Position numbers and translations under genes: made by a program. Of a DNA stretch of 64,000 nucleotides, positions 38,104-50,920 are shown piece by piece (the first letter of the stretch is position 1; every line of letters starts with the position of its first letter). The notes beneath the pieces are model-generated. The model was not told the DNA's origin. It worked only from the letters and a program-made list of their open reading frames with translations, and did no database searches. The stretch is taken from the NCBI GenBank assembly GCA_947095535.1, contig OX352773.1, positions 209,890,093 to 209,954,092 of the forward strand, written 5' to 3'. The DNA comes from Poecilobothrus nobilitatus. Lineage: Eukaryota > Arthropoda > Insecta > Diptera > Dolichopodidae.

Positions 38104-39644
38104 TGTAAGAGTAATTTGATGATTTTCTTAACTTAAATCCACTTTAGTTTGAAGATAATTAATTTTGTCTATAATGAAGGTTTTATTACAATTTAAACGA
38201 AAGCATTCTGAAATTTTTTAAAAAAAATAATGCATTTAGATCTGAAAAAAATGAATGCTATACTAATAATGATTTTTTTTTTTTGTTGGTTCATTATAAC
38301 TATACGAATTAATTAACGCAACATTTTATGCAATATATTTATTGCCCTACAATAATATGAGTTTTTTATTTTATCAGGATTGGGAAATACCAAGAAAATA
38401 AATGGGCAATACCCAAAATGTACTATAAACAAATATCTGTCGAAAATTTCTATTTTCATATAAATTTTAGATTATTTAGATAAAGAAGAAGTTAAAGATA
38501 TTTTTTTTCTGACTTCAAAGGATTTTCTGTGGTTATAAAATGCTTTCCTTTGAGAATTTAATTTTAGAATAGACCAGAATAAGGATCAGAATACGCAAGT
38601 CAACTTCGACTTGTTAAAACTTTCTGACGGTTCGTTTTTCGTTTTAAAGGCACCGATTAAATAAAAAAATTGGGATAAAAAGAAAAAATTGTCTTTCCAC
38701 TTAATTAACCAATACAATCAAATATGACATTAAGCTTTTATATTTCGTTCTTATAACTTCTATTAGCACAATTTATAACATATTTTTACATTTATATCAT
38801 CTCAATCAAAAATTAATTCAACTAAATTCCAAGCGAATATTATATATGAGCATTATAATATATATATACATATTATAAATCTCAATTCATTTTTGTTTTA
38901 TAAAAATTTGAAAATGTTCTTTTAATTTTTCACAAATTATTTAATTTCTTAATAAAATATGTTAATATATACATATGTAAAATATACAGATACAAGTTAT
39001 TTTAATTTATGTAAAAAACACATAACTTTTTTTTTTAATTAACAGTAACCTTGAGAAGCTGCTGTTATAAAATTCCTGAATATGAATTTTGATTGGGGGG
39101 TTTTTTTTTTAATTTCCATTCTTTCTTTTTTTTTCTCAATCTAATTATTTTGGTGCAAATGGTTTTTTTTCCTTCTTTAAATTCTAGTTTTTTTTTAATT
39201 CTAAACAGTGTAAAATTTAACATTTTTTTTATTTTCCATCTCTTGCTTACTTTATGTATTAAACATTTTCTGTTTTTTTTCTTATATTTTCATCTTTTTT
39301 GTTTTGTTTTTCCTAAAGAATAATTTAACATAATTTTGATCACAATTTAAGAGAGTACATACAGTTAAGGCAATGTAATTGAAAACGGTGTTTATAAGTG
39401 ATAAATAAAATTTGGGTTGAAGAACATTGAAGGAGTCTTCACGTAAAAGTGCATCGAAGGAAAATAAAATCGAAAAGTCTTCCTGTACGTGAACGACTTA
39501 TTACAATATAGAAATTGTAGGGTAAATAATTACAGATGACAGAAATGTTGATGTTTTTAGAGAAATGTTTATTGAAATCTTTCCAGAAATGTTGATTGGT
39601 ATTTTTAGAAAATGTTACTAAATGTTAAATAAATTTTGAGTTTT
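38104..39644. other. Anonymous AT-rich noncoding DNA
   Basis: No gene is visible. A 6-bp hairpin, CAAGTC with GACTTG, lies near 38596. The T-rich stretch 39100-39310 explains the F-rich frame there. Confidence 0.6.
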
Positions 39645-39770
39645 GGGCGCCTCGTTGACCTAGTGAGTAAGAGCGTATAAAATACGCTATAAATACCTAA
39701 GGATTGTCGGTTCGAATCCCACACACGTCGTAAGAATAATTCCGCCTTACGATACACACCTATAAAAAAT
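39645..39770 (+). mobile_element. tRNA-derived SINE (family S, copy 2)
   Basis: It begins GGGCGCCTCG. The A box TGACCTAGTGAGTAAG lies at 39656-39671 and the consensus B box GGTTCGAATCC at 39709-39719. It is followed by the same CGTCGTAAG...CTTACGA stem found in copy 1 (here TCGTAAG 39728-39734 with CTTACGA 39746-39752). Downstream it becomes A-rich; no convincing target-site duplication remains, and the body is shorter than in copy 1. It is clearly the same family as the minus-strand element at 18035-18305. Confidence 0.82.
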
Positions 39771-39856
39771 TTTTAAATTAAAAAAAAATTCGGAAAAAAG
39801 TTTTGAAAGCATTTTTATAAATTATTTAGTCGAATGTGCTATTTTTATTTGATGCA

Positions 39857-39922
39857 CTCCCAATAAATTCCAAAACCGAACTCCAAATTAATTCTAAACT
39901 CCAAATAAATTCTAAAAGCGAA
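39857..39922 (+). repeat. Degenerate 18-24 bp tandem repeat
   Basis: Three units starting CTCC and containing AATWAATTCYAAA follow each other (39857-39880, 39881-39898, 39899-39922). The outer two end in CCGAA/GCGAA. Confidence 0.75.
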
Positions 39923-42159
39923 TTGTCAAATTAAATAATAAACTTTAAAAAAATTTTCCTCGATTTAATTTTCTACAGTAAATAAAATATGCATTAGGCT
40001 TCTTAAGGTAAAGGTTATTTTAGTCTAGGATTGGCGGATTGGTACATAGTTTTTATACATATGAAACAACAACAATTTTTGTCAAAAATTTCCTCAAATC
40101 CTCCGATCCTCCGATGCAAAATTTAATCCAATTATAAAAGCTTGAAAATATTATTATAGAAATGAGGTTTTAATGCTTTGACTCAAGGAAATTTATTCTA
40201 CTAGAAGTTTTATTTTTAAAGAAGTCTTTTTAAAGGAGTTTCCGACATTATAAATTTAAAATTTTTTGTAAGACTTCTAAAATTTTGATTTAAGCGCAAA
40301 TAAAACACGTGGTTATGTAGATGACTGAATAGGGTGCGTTAAAAGAAGAATAAATGGATATTAGATGAAAATTAAAAAGTAAATTGATAATAAATTTATA
40401 AAAGGTTTTCTAAACTGTTACAAGTTAAATTACCTGTAAAAGTAACTTACTAAAGATAATACGTTTGATTGTAATTAGTGTGAAATTTCAATAGTTCTTA
40501 TACAACTATTTATTTATGTGACCTTGAAAACCTATTTATATACTTGAACTTGAATAAGTTCGCGAAAATTTACTTCAACTTTTTACAAAAATTTTTTCTT
40601 ATTAAAACATAACATACATTTTAAGTCATTTAAAAGACAATAATTTAATCTAAATTATTATTAAATTAAAAATATATTTAGCGAAAATTTGCCACAACTG
40701 TTTAAACAAGCTATATAATATTAGAAGAAAGTTTAAAAAAAATTCAAATAAAAAAAATTTAAACAATGTTCTGCAATTTTTTAATGAATTTACTTTAATA
40801 TTATTTTGTTTTTCTTTTCTGTTGTAAGTAGGATAATTTAAGAAATCCGTTACGACAAAAAAAGCACATAGAACAACTCTATTATATGATGATATTTAAA
40901 TATTTTTTTATTTTTCTTTTTTCTTCAACAAATTATACTTACTATACATGCAACAAACATACATTTTATTTTTAACAAATAACCGTAATTATAATGAATG
41001 AGTACTTAATACCTATTTAAATTTTAATTTTAACAAGCAATATTTAAAAATATATAAAAAATTAATCAGGAATGTATGTTTTCTTTCAATTTGTATGTTA
41101 TTCCCCTCTGACTAACAAAAAAAATTTTTCCCAATCTATAAACAATAGAAATTCTTTAAATTTTTGCACAACATGAAACATATCGGTACATTTTTCTTAT
41201 AAAAATGGTACAGTTTCATTCTCATATCATGTACCCACGATAATACTAAAATCCTCTTCATATACGAGTATATAATAAACGGAGAAGATGATGATGATGA
41301 TTACCATCTGATTATCATATCTATAGAGAATGAAAAAAACACATATTGGTAGTGTGGTAGCATGTTGGAATGGTATATAAATACCATTAAATTTAATTCA
41401 GAAAAAAGCAAAAGAAATAATAAACAAAAACTCATCATCAACTTATTGTAATGTAAATGAGGATAAAAACAACAATAACAAACATTAACATTTTTGGTGT
41501 TATCTTACTAGATGGAAATTTATGATGGAAAAAATTATTTTCACACTTTAAAATGTTATTTTCTTTTTATTTCATTTTTTTTTTTTTTTGAAATTTTAAT
41601 ATTGATTTTTTAAAATATTCAGCTATTTTGAAGTTTTTCAGTTGATTTTAAAGTTCACGTGTCAAATTGTTGGTCCTTTTTTGTTAACTTGATGATATAC
41701 TGTAGTAACTATTCAGTTTTATGACACTGTATAGTAATCAACAATTAATAAGGCCTCTCAGACCAGAATTCTGGATGTATTAATGATAATTTTTAACACA
41801 GTTACAAATGAAAATTTTGTTAAAAGCGTATTTTATTTTGACAATGAAACATGTTAATGCCTCCACTCAAAGTTTTCCAAGGAGAAACGAGAAACAGAAG
41901 CCCATCCATACCATGTAGAGTTATTAAGATGGCGAAATACAGCTTATGGAAATTCGTTTGTCATTTGACCATACGTTCCTTTTGTAGAACCATATACCAT
42001 CGCATGTGTTCTCTAAAGTTGGTCATTCATATATGTACGATTTACTTAAGTTTAAGAAGAACATTAACATCTTCCTTGAAAATGTCCCTCCAAATTATTG
42101 TCCCTACCAATCTCTCATAATTCAAATTTTCTAATTCCAATTTCCCCAATTATCCTTCC
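39923..42159. other. Mostly anonymous AT-rich DNA; possible upstream part of the R1-like copy
   Basis: No gene is supported. The segment 41840-42159 is less AT-biased than its surroundings and holds an 89-codon frame (41851-42120) ending just upstream of the R1-like tail. I see no reverse-transcriptase motif in it. It may be decayed upstream sequence of that element, since the C/T-rich stretch at 42125-42175 recalls 23810-23890. A GATGATGATGATGAT microsatellite lies near 41288. Confidence 0.4.
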
Positions 42160-42342
42160 CACATCCATATCCACAAAACCAAACTGTACATTTGTATTAA
42201 AGATTCCATCCTAAAGTTTGGTTTTAAAAGGGAGGTGATTTTGGTTGGTTAAAGTCTAACACTACCCCAAGCAAGCACGTACATTTCCTCTTTAGTGACT
42301 TTCAAGTTTTCCACCAACCCTCGTAAAAAAAAAAAAAACAAT
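42160..42342 (+). mobile_element. R1-like non-LTR retrotransposon 3' fragment (family C/D, copy 4)
   Basis: It contains AACCAAACTGTACATTTG, ATTCCATCCTAAAG, GGGAGGTGATTTTGG, TTGGTTAAAGTCTAACACTA and CCACCAACCCTCG, then a 14-A tail (about 42327-42340). The GTTGG/CTAAC stem lies at 42244-42260. A perfect 11-bp inverted repeat, AAAACCAAACT with AGTTTGGTTTT (42175-42185 with 42215-42225), is present here but broken in copy 1. The poly(A) end supports retrotransposition. Confidence 0.65.
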
Positions 42343-42417
42343 GTTACAGAATTTTGTTTGTCTAAATGGAAAATAGTGTCTTATGCGTTGAAGTTCTCGT
42401 AATAGTGCTGTGAAACA

Positions 42418-42656
42418 TTTTTATAATAAATTACATCGTAGCAAAATAAATACACAATTTACTTTAGTTTCACAAAGTAGTTATTTTTTTATTTTTTCTC
42501 CTACTTAGTTTCGACATTTACGTCATCATTCAGGGAGTATTTAATACTTAATAAAAAAAAAATAAATAAAAAATAAAATTAATAAAAAAATAACTATTTT
42601 GTGAAACGAAAGTAAATTGTGTATTTATTTTGCTATGCTGTAATTTATTATGAAAA
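42418..42656. mobile_element. Foldback/MITE-like element with 73-bp TIRs
   Basis: The left arm 42418-42490 and right arm 42584-42656 are reverse complements over 73 bp with about five mismatches. The arm cores read GCAAAATAAATACACAATTT and its inverse. The 93-bp middle holds TTTCGACATTTACGTCATCA. GAAAATAGTGTC occurs at 42369-42380 and again at 42652-42663, overlapping the right tip, so it may be a duplication linked to insertion or part of a larger element; I cannot decide. There is no coding capacity. Confidence 0.85.
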
Positions 42657-43783
42657 TAGTGTCATTTAAGTTTTAACAAGATAAAGAAGAGAAAGTTTTC
42701 AACCTTCAAAATTTTAAACAGTCTGAATCAGGTAATCTTATAAAATTAAATTTGAAACAAACGTCTAAAACTTAAAAAATATTGAAAAAAAAAACTATTT
42801 TAAAATGATCGAACGCATTGCCGACTTATAGGCGTTTAATGTTATTTTATTTCTAAAAATTGCATTTTTAGAATAGAAATAAATATTTTATTTTAGAAAA
42901 AATTAATAAAATGGATAATATAAGCAACCGTTATTGTGATAAAACAAATAAATTTTACTTCTTACTTGGTTTTGACCTTTACAGGAATTTTTTTTTTTCT
43001 TAATGGTTTTTTGACGTTTTATTTTTTTCTTTTTGTTTTGAATTATTTTTGGAAAAAAAAAACATTTTTTTTAACACCTTAATATTTAATACAAATAAAT
43101 AAAAGCAATATTAAATAAATTTGAATATTTAATAAGGAGTATTTAATGTTATTTTAAATAAAAAGACGAATAAATAAAAAAAGGTACAAACGACAAAAAA
43201 CAAAAACGCAACTGTCAAATATGTTGCGCTTGCGATATATTTTTTAATTTTTGACTCTTGAATTAAATTTTGTCAAGTAAAAGAAAAAAAAAAATTTTTT
43301 TCTTTCTGCAAAATAAAAAAAGCGAAAAAAAAGCTTATTAGAAAATGGTGTTTTTTTTTTAACGGATAGAAACTGTCATTTAAAATAATTTTTATCATAT
43401 TATTTAAATAAATCGTAAAATTATATCAAATTAGAATTTTTTTATTTGTATAAAAATCAGGTGAACTTTAACAATAGTTTTACATTATTCGTATTCTTTC
43501 AAAAATGAGAAAAATTTTTTTGGATGAGAAAAATCTGGATTTGTTTTAGGGTTAAATTAAATTTTTATTCAAATAATGTAACTATAAAGATATACTTGAT
43601 ATTCTTGGTTTATCTTTATATTTAGGCATGGAATTATTTTTGTGTAAATTTTAGAAAAAAATTCATTTCTATAAAACGCGATTTTAAAGGATACTTGCAT
43701 AACACAATAAATATTTTTTCCATAAAATTGAATCATCTTTCCGTAAATTAAAGATATCTAACTTGTATACTGTGATATAGTTT
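42657..43783. other. Anonymous AT-rich noncoding DNA
   Basis: No gene is visible. It holds A/T homopolymers and several AAATAAATAAA-type stretches. Slightly CpG-containing bases near 43190-43235 do not extend into a feature. Confidence 0.6.
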
Positions 43784-44060
43784 GAACTTGTATAGCAACT
43801 ATAATTGACCGCATTACGCCAAAGTTTACAGAAGTTGTTGCGCTAATAATCTGCCTTGATAATCATTTATAAAATTTCAGATGTATTAATTATAGGTAGT
43901 TAGCTATGGTTATATAAAACAATTTGTACTGCAACTACTCGAACCAGAGAATTATTTATAAAATTTCAGGTGTATTAATTAGATACTGAGTTATGGTCAT
44001 ATAAAAAAAAAGTTGAACCAGTCGGTCGAATTTATACTGCCATTTAGTTATCCAGCTTCA
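43784..44060 (+). repeat. Degenerate tandem repeat of about 90-130 bp
   Basis: AATYATTTATAAAATTTCAG followed by RTGTATTAATTA occurs at 43861 and 43950 (period 89). The block TTGTAYWGCAACTA occurs near 43788 and 43924, with a diverged TTATACTGCCATTTA at 44031. It ends immediately before the TIR element at 44069. Confidence 0.65.
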
Positions 44061-44068
44061 TTACTTTT

Positions 44069-45001
44069 TATACCTTACACCTAAAGTATAGGGTATATTA
44101 ACTTTGGTATGGTGTTTGTAACCACCAAAATGAAGCGGTTTAGATATAGTCATGTAAATATATTCCGAATCAGGATCACCTCCTGTGTCGATTTAGCGAT
44201 GTCGATGTCCGTCCGTCCGTACGCACGATAACTCAAAAAATAATGATGCTATCTTGATGAAATTTATACTGTAGGTTAACAACGACTAAAGTAAGGCGGG
44301 GATTGCAAATGGGCGAAATCGGATCATGGGTTCTGGTACATCCCATATAATTCCCAAAACCGAATACGAATGTCTTCGAAATTAATAAAGATAGAAACTT
44401 AAAATTTTGTACGAGGGTGTGTTTTCCTGAATCCCTGATATCCCTAGAATTTGAGATGTAACTGCAAATATGATACGAGGGTGTTGTTTCCTGAATCCCT
44501 GATTTACCTAAAATTTGAGATGAATTGGAATGGTTGTTCGGGTATCTCCCACACAACTCCCAAAACCGAATAAACATATCTTCGAAATTAATAAAGATAG
44601 AAACTTCAAATTTGATACGACGGTGTTGTTTCCTGAATCCCTGATTTGCCTAAAATTTGAGATGAATTGGAATGGTTATTCGGGTATCTTCCACATAATT
44701 CCCAAGACCGAACAAGCATATCTTCGAAATTAATAAATATAAAAACTTGAAATTTGATATGAGAGTGTTCTACCCTATTCTGATGATGTCTCTAAAATTT
44801 GAGATGAATTGGGGTGGTGGTCCGGGTGCCTTTACACACTTCCCACGACCTAACAAGCATATCATCGAATTTAATAAAGATAGAAACCTGAAATTTTGTA
44901 CAAAGGTTGTAAAAGCATTTATTTTTTTAGCTTATATTAAATACCTAACTAATATAACATGGATTTTTAATTTAATTTGAATTTATTAGGTGTAGGGTAT
45001 A
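44069..45001. mobile_element. TIR element (family F) carrying a 142-bp minisatellite
   Basis: TATACCTTACACCT at 44069-44082 is the inverse of AGGTGTAGGGTATA at 44988-45001 with one mismatch. The similarity runs two bases further inward (AA versus TT). Inside the left end are GAATCAGGATCACCTCCTG and GTCCGTCCGTCCGT, then AAGTAAGGCGGGGATTGCAA. The middle is a tandem repeat. The frames here (44233-44577 minus, 44530-44733 and 44747-44980 plus) are products of the repeat unit staying open, not genes. The left-end layout is familiar to me from fly genomes; the superfamily is not certain. Confidence 0.75.
44345..44905 (+). repeat. Minisatellite within family F, period about 142 bp
   Basis: The anchor TTCGAAATTAATAAA starts at 44375, 44581 and 44723, and its variant ATCGAATTTAATAAA at 44864, giving spacings of 206, 142 and 141. 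The first interval is longer because a roughly 64-bp block (ATACGAGGGTGT, then TTCCTGAATCCCTGAT) is duplicated within the unit at 44411 and 44475. Unit identity is high between the second and third units and lower outward. Confidence 0.88.
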
Positions 45002-45003
45002 AA

Positions 45004-45024
45004 TAAGTCGGTTGCATCGACTTA
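45004..45024 (+). repeat. 7-bp hairpin just outside family F
   Basis: TAAGTCG and CGACTTA form a perfect stem with the loop GTTGCAT, starting two bases after the right TIR. It may belong to the sequence into which F inserted, or be part of a longer version of F. Confidence 0.6.
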
Positions 45025-45399
45025 CTGTTACATTTACTTGTTTAGTTATCGTGCGATGCGGGCAAATAAACTTCTTTATGAATATAGTAGTCGACTTCAT
45101 TTGACTTTCTTTCTTCGTTCTAAAGGAAAACAAATTTTCCCACTTTATCTAAACTAATTTAATAATAATAATTTACCAGTATAATTCATTTCGGAAATAT
45201 ATTTTATCTTAATCAAAATAATTCTTATTAAAAACAAATTTTTGGCATACTTACTTGTCTACGGAATGAATTTTTAATATTCTTATTCTGTGAGGTTAGA
45301 ATTGTTATTGCTGTTAGAATTGTGCCTTGCACTAAAATTTTTAAATTTTCTTATAAGAAAAAAATTTGAAAAATCAAAAGAAACTTTCTTCAATTTTAA

Positions 45400-45876
45400 G
45401 GAAATCCTCAATGATATTGTAATTTATCCTAGTTCTAAAAGATCTTTTTCAAAATATAAAGATTTCATCTTAAAATGTTTCGGAAATACTTATAAAGGAA
45501 GCAAAATTTAGTTTCCACATATAACTGTAAATTTAAGTACTAAAATTTCAAAAATTGTATAATTTTGATATTAATAAAGTTAGCAAATTCTCTGTAGTAT
45601 AGCGTTTTTAAATTTACAAAACTGCTACCTTAAGCAGAACCTGAGATATACCTTTGAAAATATCACTTTTTTCAACTTTCAGGTGCAGTAACTCTGTAAT
45701 GGTTTTACCTACATATAAAACAATTGAAAGATCAATTTACAAAATTAACTTTTATAAAAGACCTGTTCATGGATAAAATTTCCCTCTTAAACGGTGTAGA
45801 AGTTTTGTAAACAGATAGACGGATTGAAGTACAATGGAATTAATAAGCAATTTTTTTTTTGAAAATGCCCACATTT
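45400..45876 (+). mobile_element. Repeat family A, copy 5 (old, 5'-truncated)
   Basis: Shared blocks: CCTAGTTCTAAAAGATCTTT, AATTGTATAATTTTGATATT, AGCAGAACCTGAGATATAC, GTAACTCTGTAATGG, CTTAAACGGTGTAGAAGTTT, TGTAAACAGATAGACGG and AATTAATAAGCAATTTTT. The GGAC tract has decayed. The 5' limit is uncertain; similarity may begin around 45340. Confidence 0.7.
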
Positions 45877-48699
45877 AAGGGCATTTCTATCACAAATAAT
45901 ATGATCAAAATATTCTGAGCTTTAGTAAAACTTTTACAGCATGTCATTAAAATACTGTAAAGATTAACCATTATTTTATGTTCAATGATAAATTATTATA
46001 AAAAGGCTTTGTTAATTCGAAATTGCATTTTTAACCAAAATTCAAAATATTGTTAGATATTTATATAGAACTAAAACCAATATATGGACCAAAATTAAAT
46101 ACCACAATAAAATTAACAGGATAATTAACATTTAAAAATGTCCCTTAAAAATGTCTGGTTAATCATTTAAAAATACCATTGATAGCAGATTAATTTATTG
46201 AAATAAATTCATAACAGGGTAATTTTAAATTCTATTTTTCGCTTAATATTCATGCATATGTGGAATTTATGCAATTTTTACAATAGCGATTTCAAATTTA
46301 TCTAAAATTATCTTGGACCTCGTCGTTATATTAAATTCAATTTATTAAATGAAACCAATTTATAAAAAATGTAATACAGTATTATAATTAGAAACATTTC
46401 TATATGTAAAATGTATACGAAGAAAACAAAAAATATTTTTACTATAGTTATATGATTTTTGTATAAGTATATAAATATTTTATATTTTCACAAATATATT
46501 ATTTATTAGTTATTTAAATAAATCGAAAATAATTCAAATATGCATTTTCGTTATAAAATACATGAAATTTATCATCTATAGCTACGTTTATAAAACCTCT
46601 TTCGGGTATTGGTCAACGAATCTTTAAAAGAAAATATGTAGTTATTCTTTTAAATCTATTATATTTTCTTAATCCAAATATAAATAGCCGCTCCTTATAT
46701 CTCAATCTTTTGTGATAATGTTTTACATTTTAGTAGTTATATATTTCATTTTTTAATTCAATAGAAATCGAAATATGTTCAATGTATATAAAAAAAAAAA
46801 AATAAAAAAAATAATAAATTTCAAATTAAATTACAAAATAATGTCGAATATCGAAAATTACAAAATTTCCTTTTTAATTAATATTTACAATAATATTCAA
46901 AAAATGAAAAATTTAACAAAAATATTCAATTTCGAAAATTTCCAATCAGTAATTTTTTTTTTTTTAAGATTTCGAAATTTTCAATTAAAATTTTAAATCG
47001 ACAAAAAAAAAAAGAAATAAATAAATTAAAAAAACAGTTTTTTATTTTATCTTGTATATATTTATATAATCTTTTTAAAATTCTGCCAAAATGATATTTT
47101 TTTTTAATGTCGACATTTTTGATTAAAATCTTATTTTAATGTTTTACATATTCTATTTTTGTCTAATATATATATACAAAATATCTATGTAGAAGATCGA
47201 ATTTGAATAGTTTATATTAAGCATATATTAAAATTTTTAATTCTAAAACATGTTTTGTTAATAAAAGCTATCTCGGTAATAAGACACTAGACAAAAACAT
47301 ATAAAACAATTTAGTCTAGTTATATTATGTTGCTAATCTAATATTTGGCAAAAATTTTTCATAAGTAGTTACTACAATAAAAACTTAATACTTATTTAAA
47401 TACCTTAAAAAAAATACATATTCTTTTCATTTTATTAAAAAAAATACCGTGGAAAAAACTTAAAAGAAAAATAAACAAACTCATTAATTATTATCTTTAA
47501 TTAATTGTTATCTTTTATTATGTATATAATATATCTTATAAAAATTAATTGAAAATTCTAAATCACCATGAACTTTGTTTGTTTTTGTTTTTTTTTATAA
47601 AAGTATTTTATTTCCCAGAGGGAATTTTTCAAGAAAAAATTTTCACTTTTGATGCCGAGCAAATAAAAAAAAAAAGCAACAAGAACCAAAAAAAAAAATA
47701 ATAGTTAGCAACATTTTTATTTATGAAAATAAGTAAAACTAGTTTTATTCTAAAAATTAAAAATCCCCTTAAGACTTGTTTCATTTAACTATATATGTAT
47801 ATGTATGAATCTAATAAAAACACACATATATGTACATGTACATCTTTTCACACCTAACTTATATATAGTTATACATTAACTATAAATATACTAAATAAAT
47901 TCAAATTTAAGATATATCTTCTTTTTTTAACAAACATATACTAAATATAACAGATCAATTTTACAAAAACATAAATCAAATATTATTATTTATTACTTAT
48001 ATATCTCAAGATAGTAATTATATATATACATAAATGTTAAATGATAATGTAATATAAAACCATAAGTATTTAACTGTATATTTGATTTATTAAAACGCAA
48101 TATGTTATGCAATAAATTATTAAAAAATTTCATTATTTTAAATTCATAATTTATAAATTATTACATTCCACATATATATATATAACATAGAATTTTATAA
48201 TAGAATATAGTAAAATAATCCAAATATTTTATAATATAGTCTTTTAATATTTAAATAATTAAACTGATATTGTAGTTTAATCATTTAAATATATTATAAC
48301 GGTTCTCTTTATTAAATTTATTTTAAAATTATGTATATAATTTTTTAAGAGATTTCCAAATTGATCGTATTTTTCTCTTAAAAATTTAATTAATTCCATT
48401 TGATTAATTTGAAATTTTATTTTGTATTTTCGGATAAAATTGCATTAAATTAATTAATTGTCCTTGATTATCTGTTAAATTTTTAGTAATTACAGTTATA
48501 TTATAGGTATGCATTAACTTTAACTGTAGATATTTAAACATATTTAAAATGTAAAAAATCCAAATAGGTATAAAACATCTTAAAATCATCAAATCGCACT
48601 AAATTCAAATTGATCCTCCTTAAAGTATCTATAAAATTTTTAATAGTTACATTAACTTTAACAGTATACATAGACATTCTCGTATATTCATATAAGTAA
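45877..48699. other. Anonymous AT-rich noncoding DNA
   Basis: No gene is visible. Around 46790-47000 the sequence is built from AAAATTACAAAATTTCC-like repeats, so frames stay open by composition alone. AT microsatellite-like stretches occur at 47170, 48000-48030 and 48170. Confidence 0.6.
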
Positions 48700-50920
48700 G
48701 TAAATACTAGAAAATTCTATTTTATTTTTAAGATATTTTAAAAGTTAAAAGATATAAATTAAATCCAGATACAAAAAAAAAAAAAAATCTTAAAATTTTA
48801 AATTATTATTTTAATAAATTGTTTTATTTTTTTTTTTTTTTTTTTAAATTTTTATTTTAAACATTTTTAAATATAATTAAAACTTACCATAAATTAGTAA
48901 TACAATTAACCTGTAAAAAAACATGACACTTGGAATTTTTTTAAACAATTTCATTCACTAAAATAACAAAAAAATGTACAATAAAAAATCACTAATTTAA
49001 AATACTAAAAAAAAAAAAATAATTAAATTGTAGAAAAAATTAAAAAGAAGATTTTTTAAAAAATAATTAAAAATTTTTTTTTGCTTTAAGTTAATTTATT
49101 TTTGTATTCCGTTTTTTATTTTTTTCCTTTTACTTATTTATAAATTATTAATTTTTTTTTTTTTCTCTTTTTCTCTCTCTGTTCTTATTTCGCATTAATT
49201 AAAATTTTATTAAATAAATATAACACATATATTTAAGTAAAAAAAACGTGTAAAATTCCATCTGGCTAGTTCTGGTACCTATTTAAGTATATTAAATTGT
49301 GTTATTTTGTTCTTTTTAGTTCTTTTATTAATTATTTCTTGTAAAATTATTATGATTTAATATATTATTACTTTTTTTTTATATATATATATATATTTAA
49401 TTAATAGTTTTATTATATTATTTAACTATAAGTATTTCATTTATTTTGAAATGTTGTTTATTTTAAGTAATAAAATCATTTTAAAGTGTTGTTTTTGTTC
49501 TATAATTAATCGTGTTTATATTCCAATGTATGTAGATGCCGCGCATTACCTTTTCTTTTATGATATATCTGAATGGTATTTTTATTTAATAATAATAATA
49601 ATATCTTGATTTTATTATTAAATCTTATTAAAACTTAGTTAATAAAATCTATATTTATAATTTATTGTATTTTATGTTTGTAGGTTTATATACTAAATTA
49701 AATTTATATTTATTTACTTAACAAGGTATTAAATCTGTAATAATAAAAAAAAAAAAAAAAACGAAAATAAAAAACAAAAATTGTCATAATATTTATTATT
49801 ACCTATTTTTTTTTTTTTTTGTTTTTGTTCTTTTTTTGTTTTATGTTCTAAAATAGAATTTTCTTTTATTTTTTTATTTATTAATATTTTCTTGTTAATT
49901 TTCTATTATTCTTTTTATTTTGTGAAAATATCTCTGTTTCCTTTTTTATGCTTATTAAATTTTTATTAATAATTCTTTTATGCTACCGATATTATATATT
50001 TTATTTTTGTCTTCTTTTAATTTCTTTTGATTTATTTAATTAAATAAAAATAAAATAATTGAGGAAGAAAAAAAAAAAACGATATACATATATATAGTCA
50101 CACTATTAGTTGCATTGCATGTTTAAATATAATTAACGTGCACCTAAATTAATATATGATACAATAATGTTTACAAACATATTCTTTTTTTTTATTTTTT
50201 TTTTTTTTTTTTTTATTATTTAATTTTTTCTTAACAATGTTTGCACATTTCTTTTTTTTTTTTGGATTTAATAATATATAATATACATATAACTAAATAT
50301 AGGTACGTATATATATTTATACAATTTGAACAGTTTTTTCCATTCTTAATTTCTACACATTCAACAAAGCTACTTCCGGATTCCGGTATAACGGTGAGAA
50401 TTTCTTTTAATTAACATTTTTTTTTTTTCATTTTCTTTTTGTAAATTATTTATTTCGTTTTTAGATTTTTTTGATTTTATTTTGTTTTTATTACATTTCA
50501 TTCATTAATTTCTTATTAAATTTTTTTTCTTTTATTATAAACTGCCTGTTAAATTTCAGTGTGAATCTTAATTAATTTAATCCAAAAAAAAAAACAAAAC
50601 AATAATTATTTGCGATTCACACCGGCGAAGATAAAAATTTTTACGCGATTATTTCCATTTACTAAGTATATATTTGATATTTAATTAAAAAATTATATTT
50701 TGTTGAATTTTATTTTATTGTTTAATTTAATTAAAACAATTAAAAACTTTTTTCAATTTTATTATTTATTTTTACATACCGTTAAATTTTTTTTTCAATT
50801 TACCGTTAAACAGTATAATACAAACATATTAGACAACATATTTTTCTTGTATACAATTTTCCAAAATAATATTTGCAACCATAAAAATATTTAAAAATAA
50901 CTTATTTTTTTTTTTTTTAG
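48700..50920 (+). other. Strongly T-rich region with long T and CT runs
   Basis: The plus strand is dominated by T: runs of 19 T (48827-48845) and 20 T (50195-50214) and a CTCTTTTTCTCTCTCTG stretch near 49165. An (AT)n patch lies at 49381-49396. CpGs reappear from about 50370 (CTTCCGGATTCCGG, CACCGGCGAAG, ACGCGATT). CGGTGAGAAT at 50393-50402 matches a splice donor. Confidence 0.5.

Noticed and set aside
44233..44577. The 114-codon minus-strand open frame
   Set aside because: It lies in the tandem unit of transposable element F, repeats its own peptide pattern, and has no domain; a repeat unit without stops keeps the frame open.
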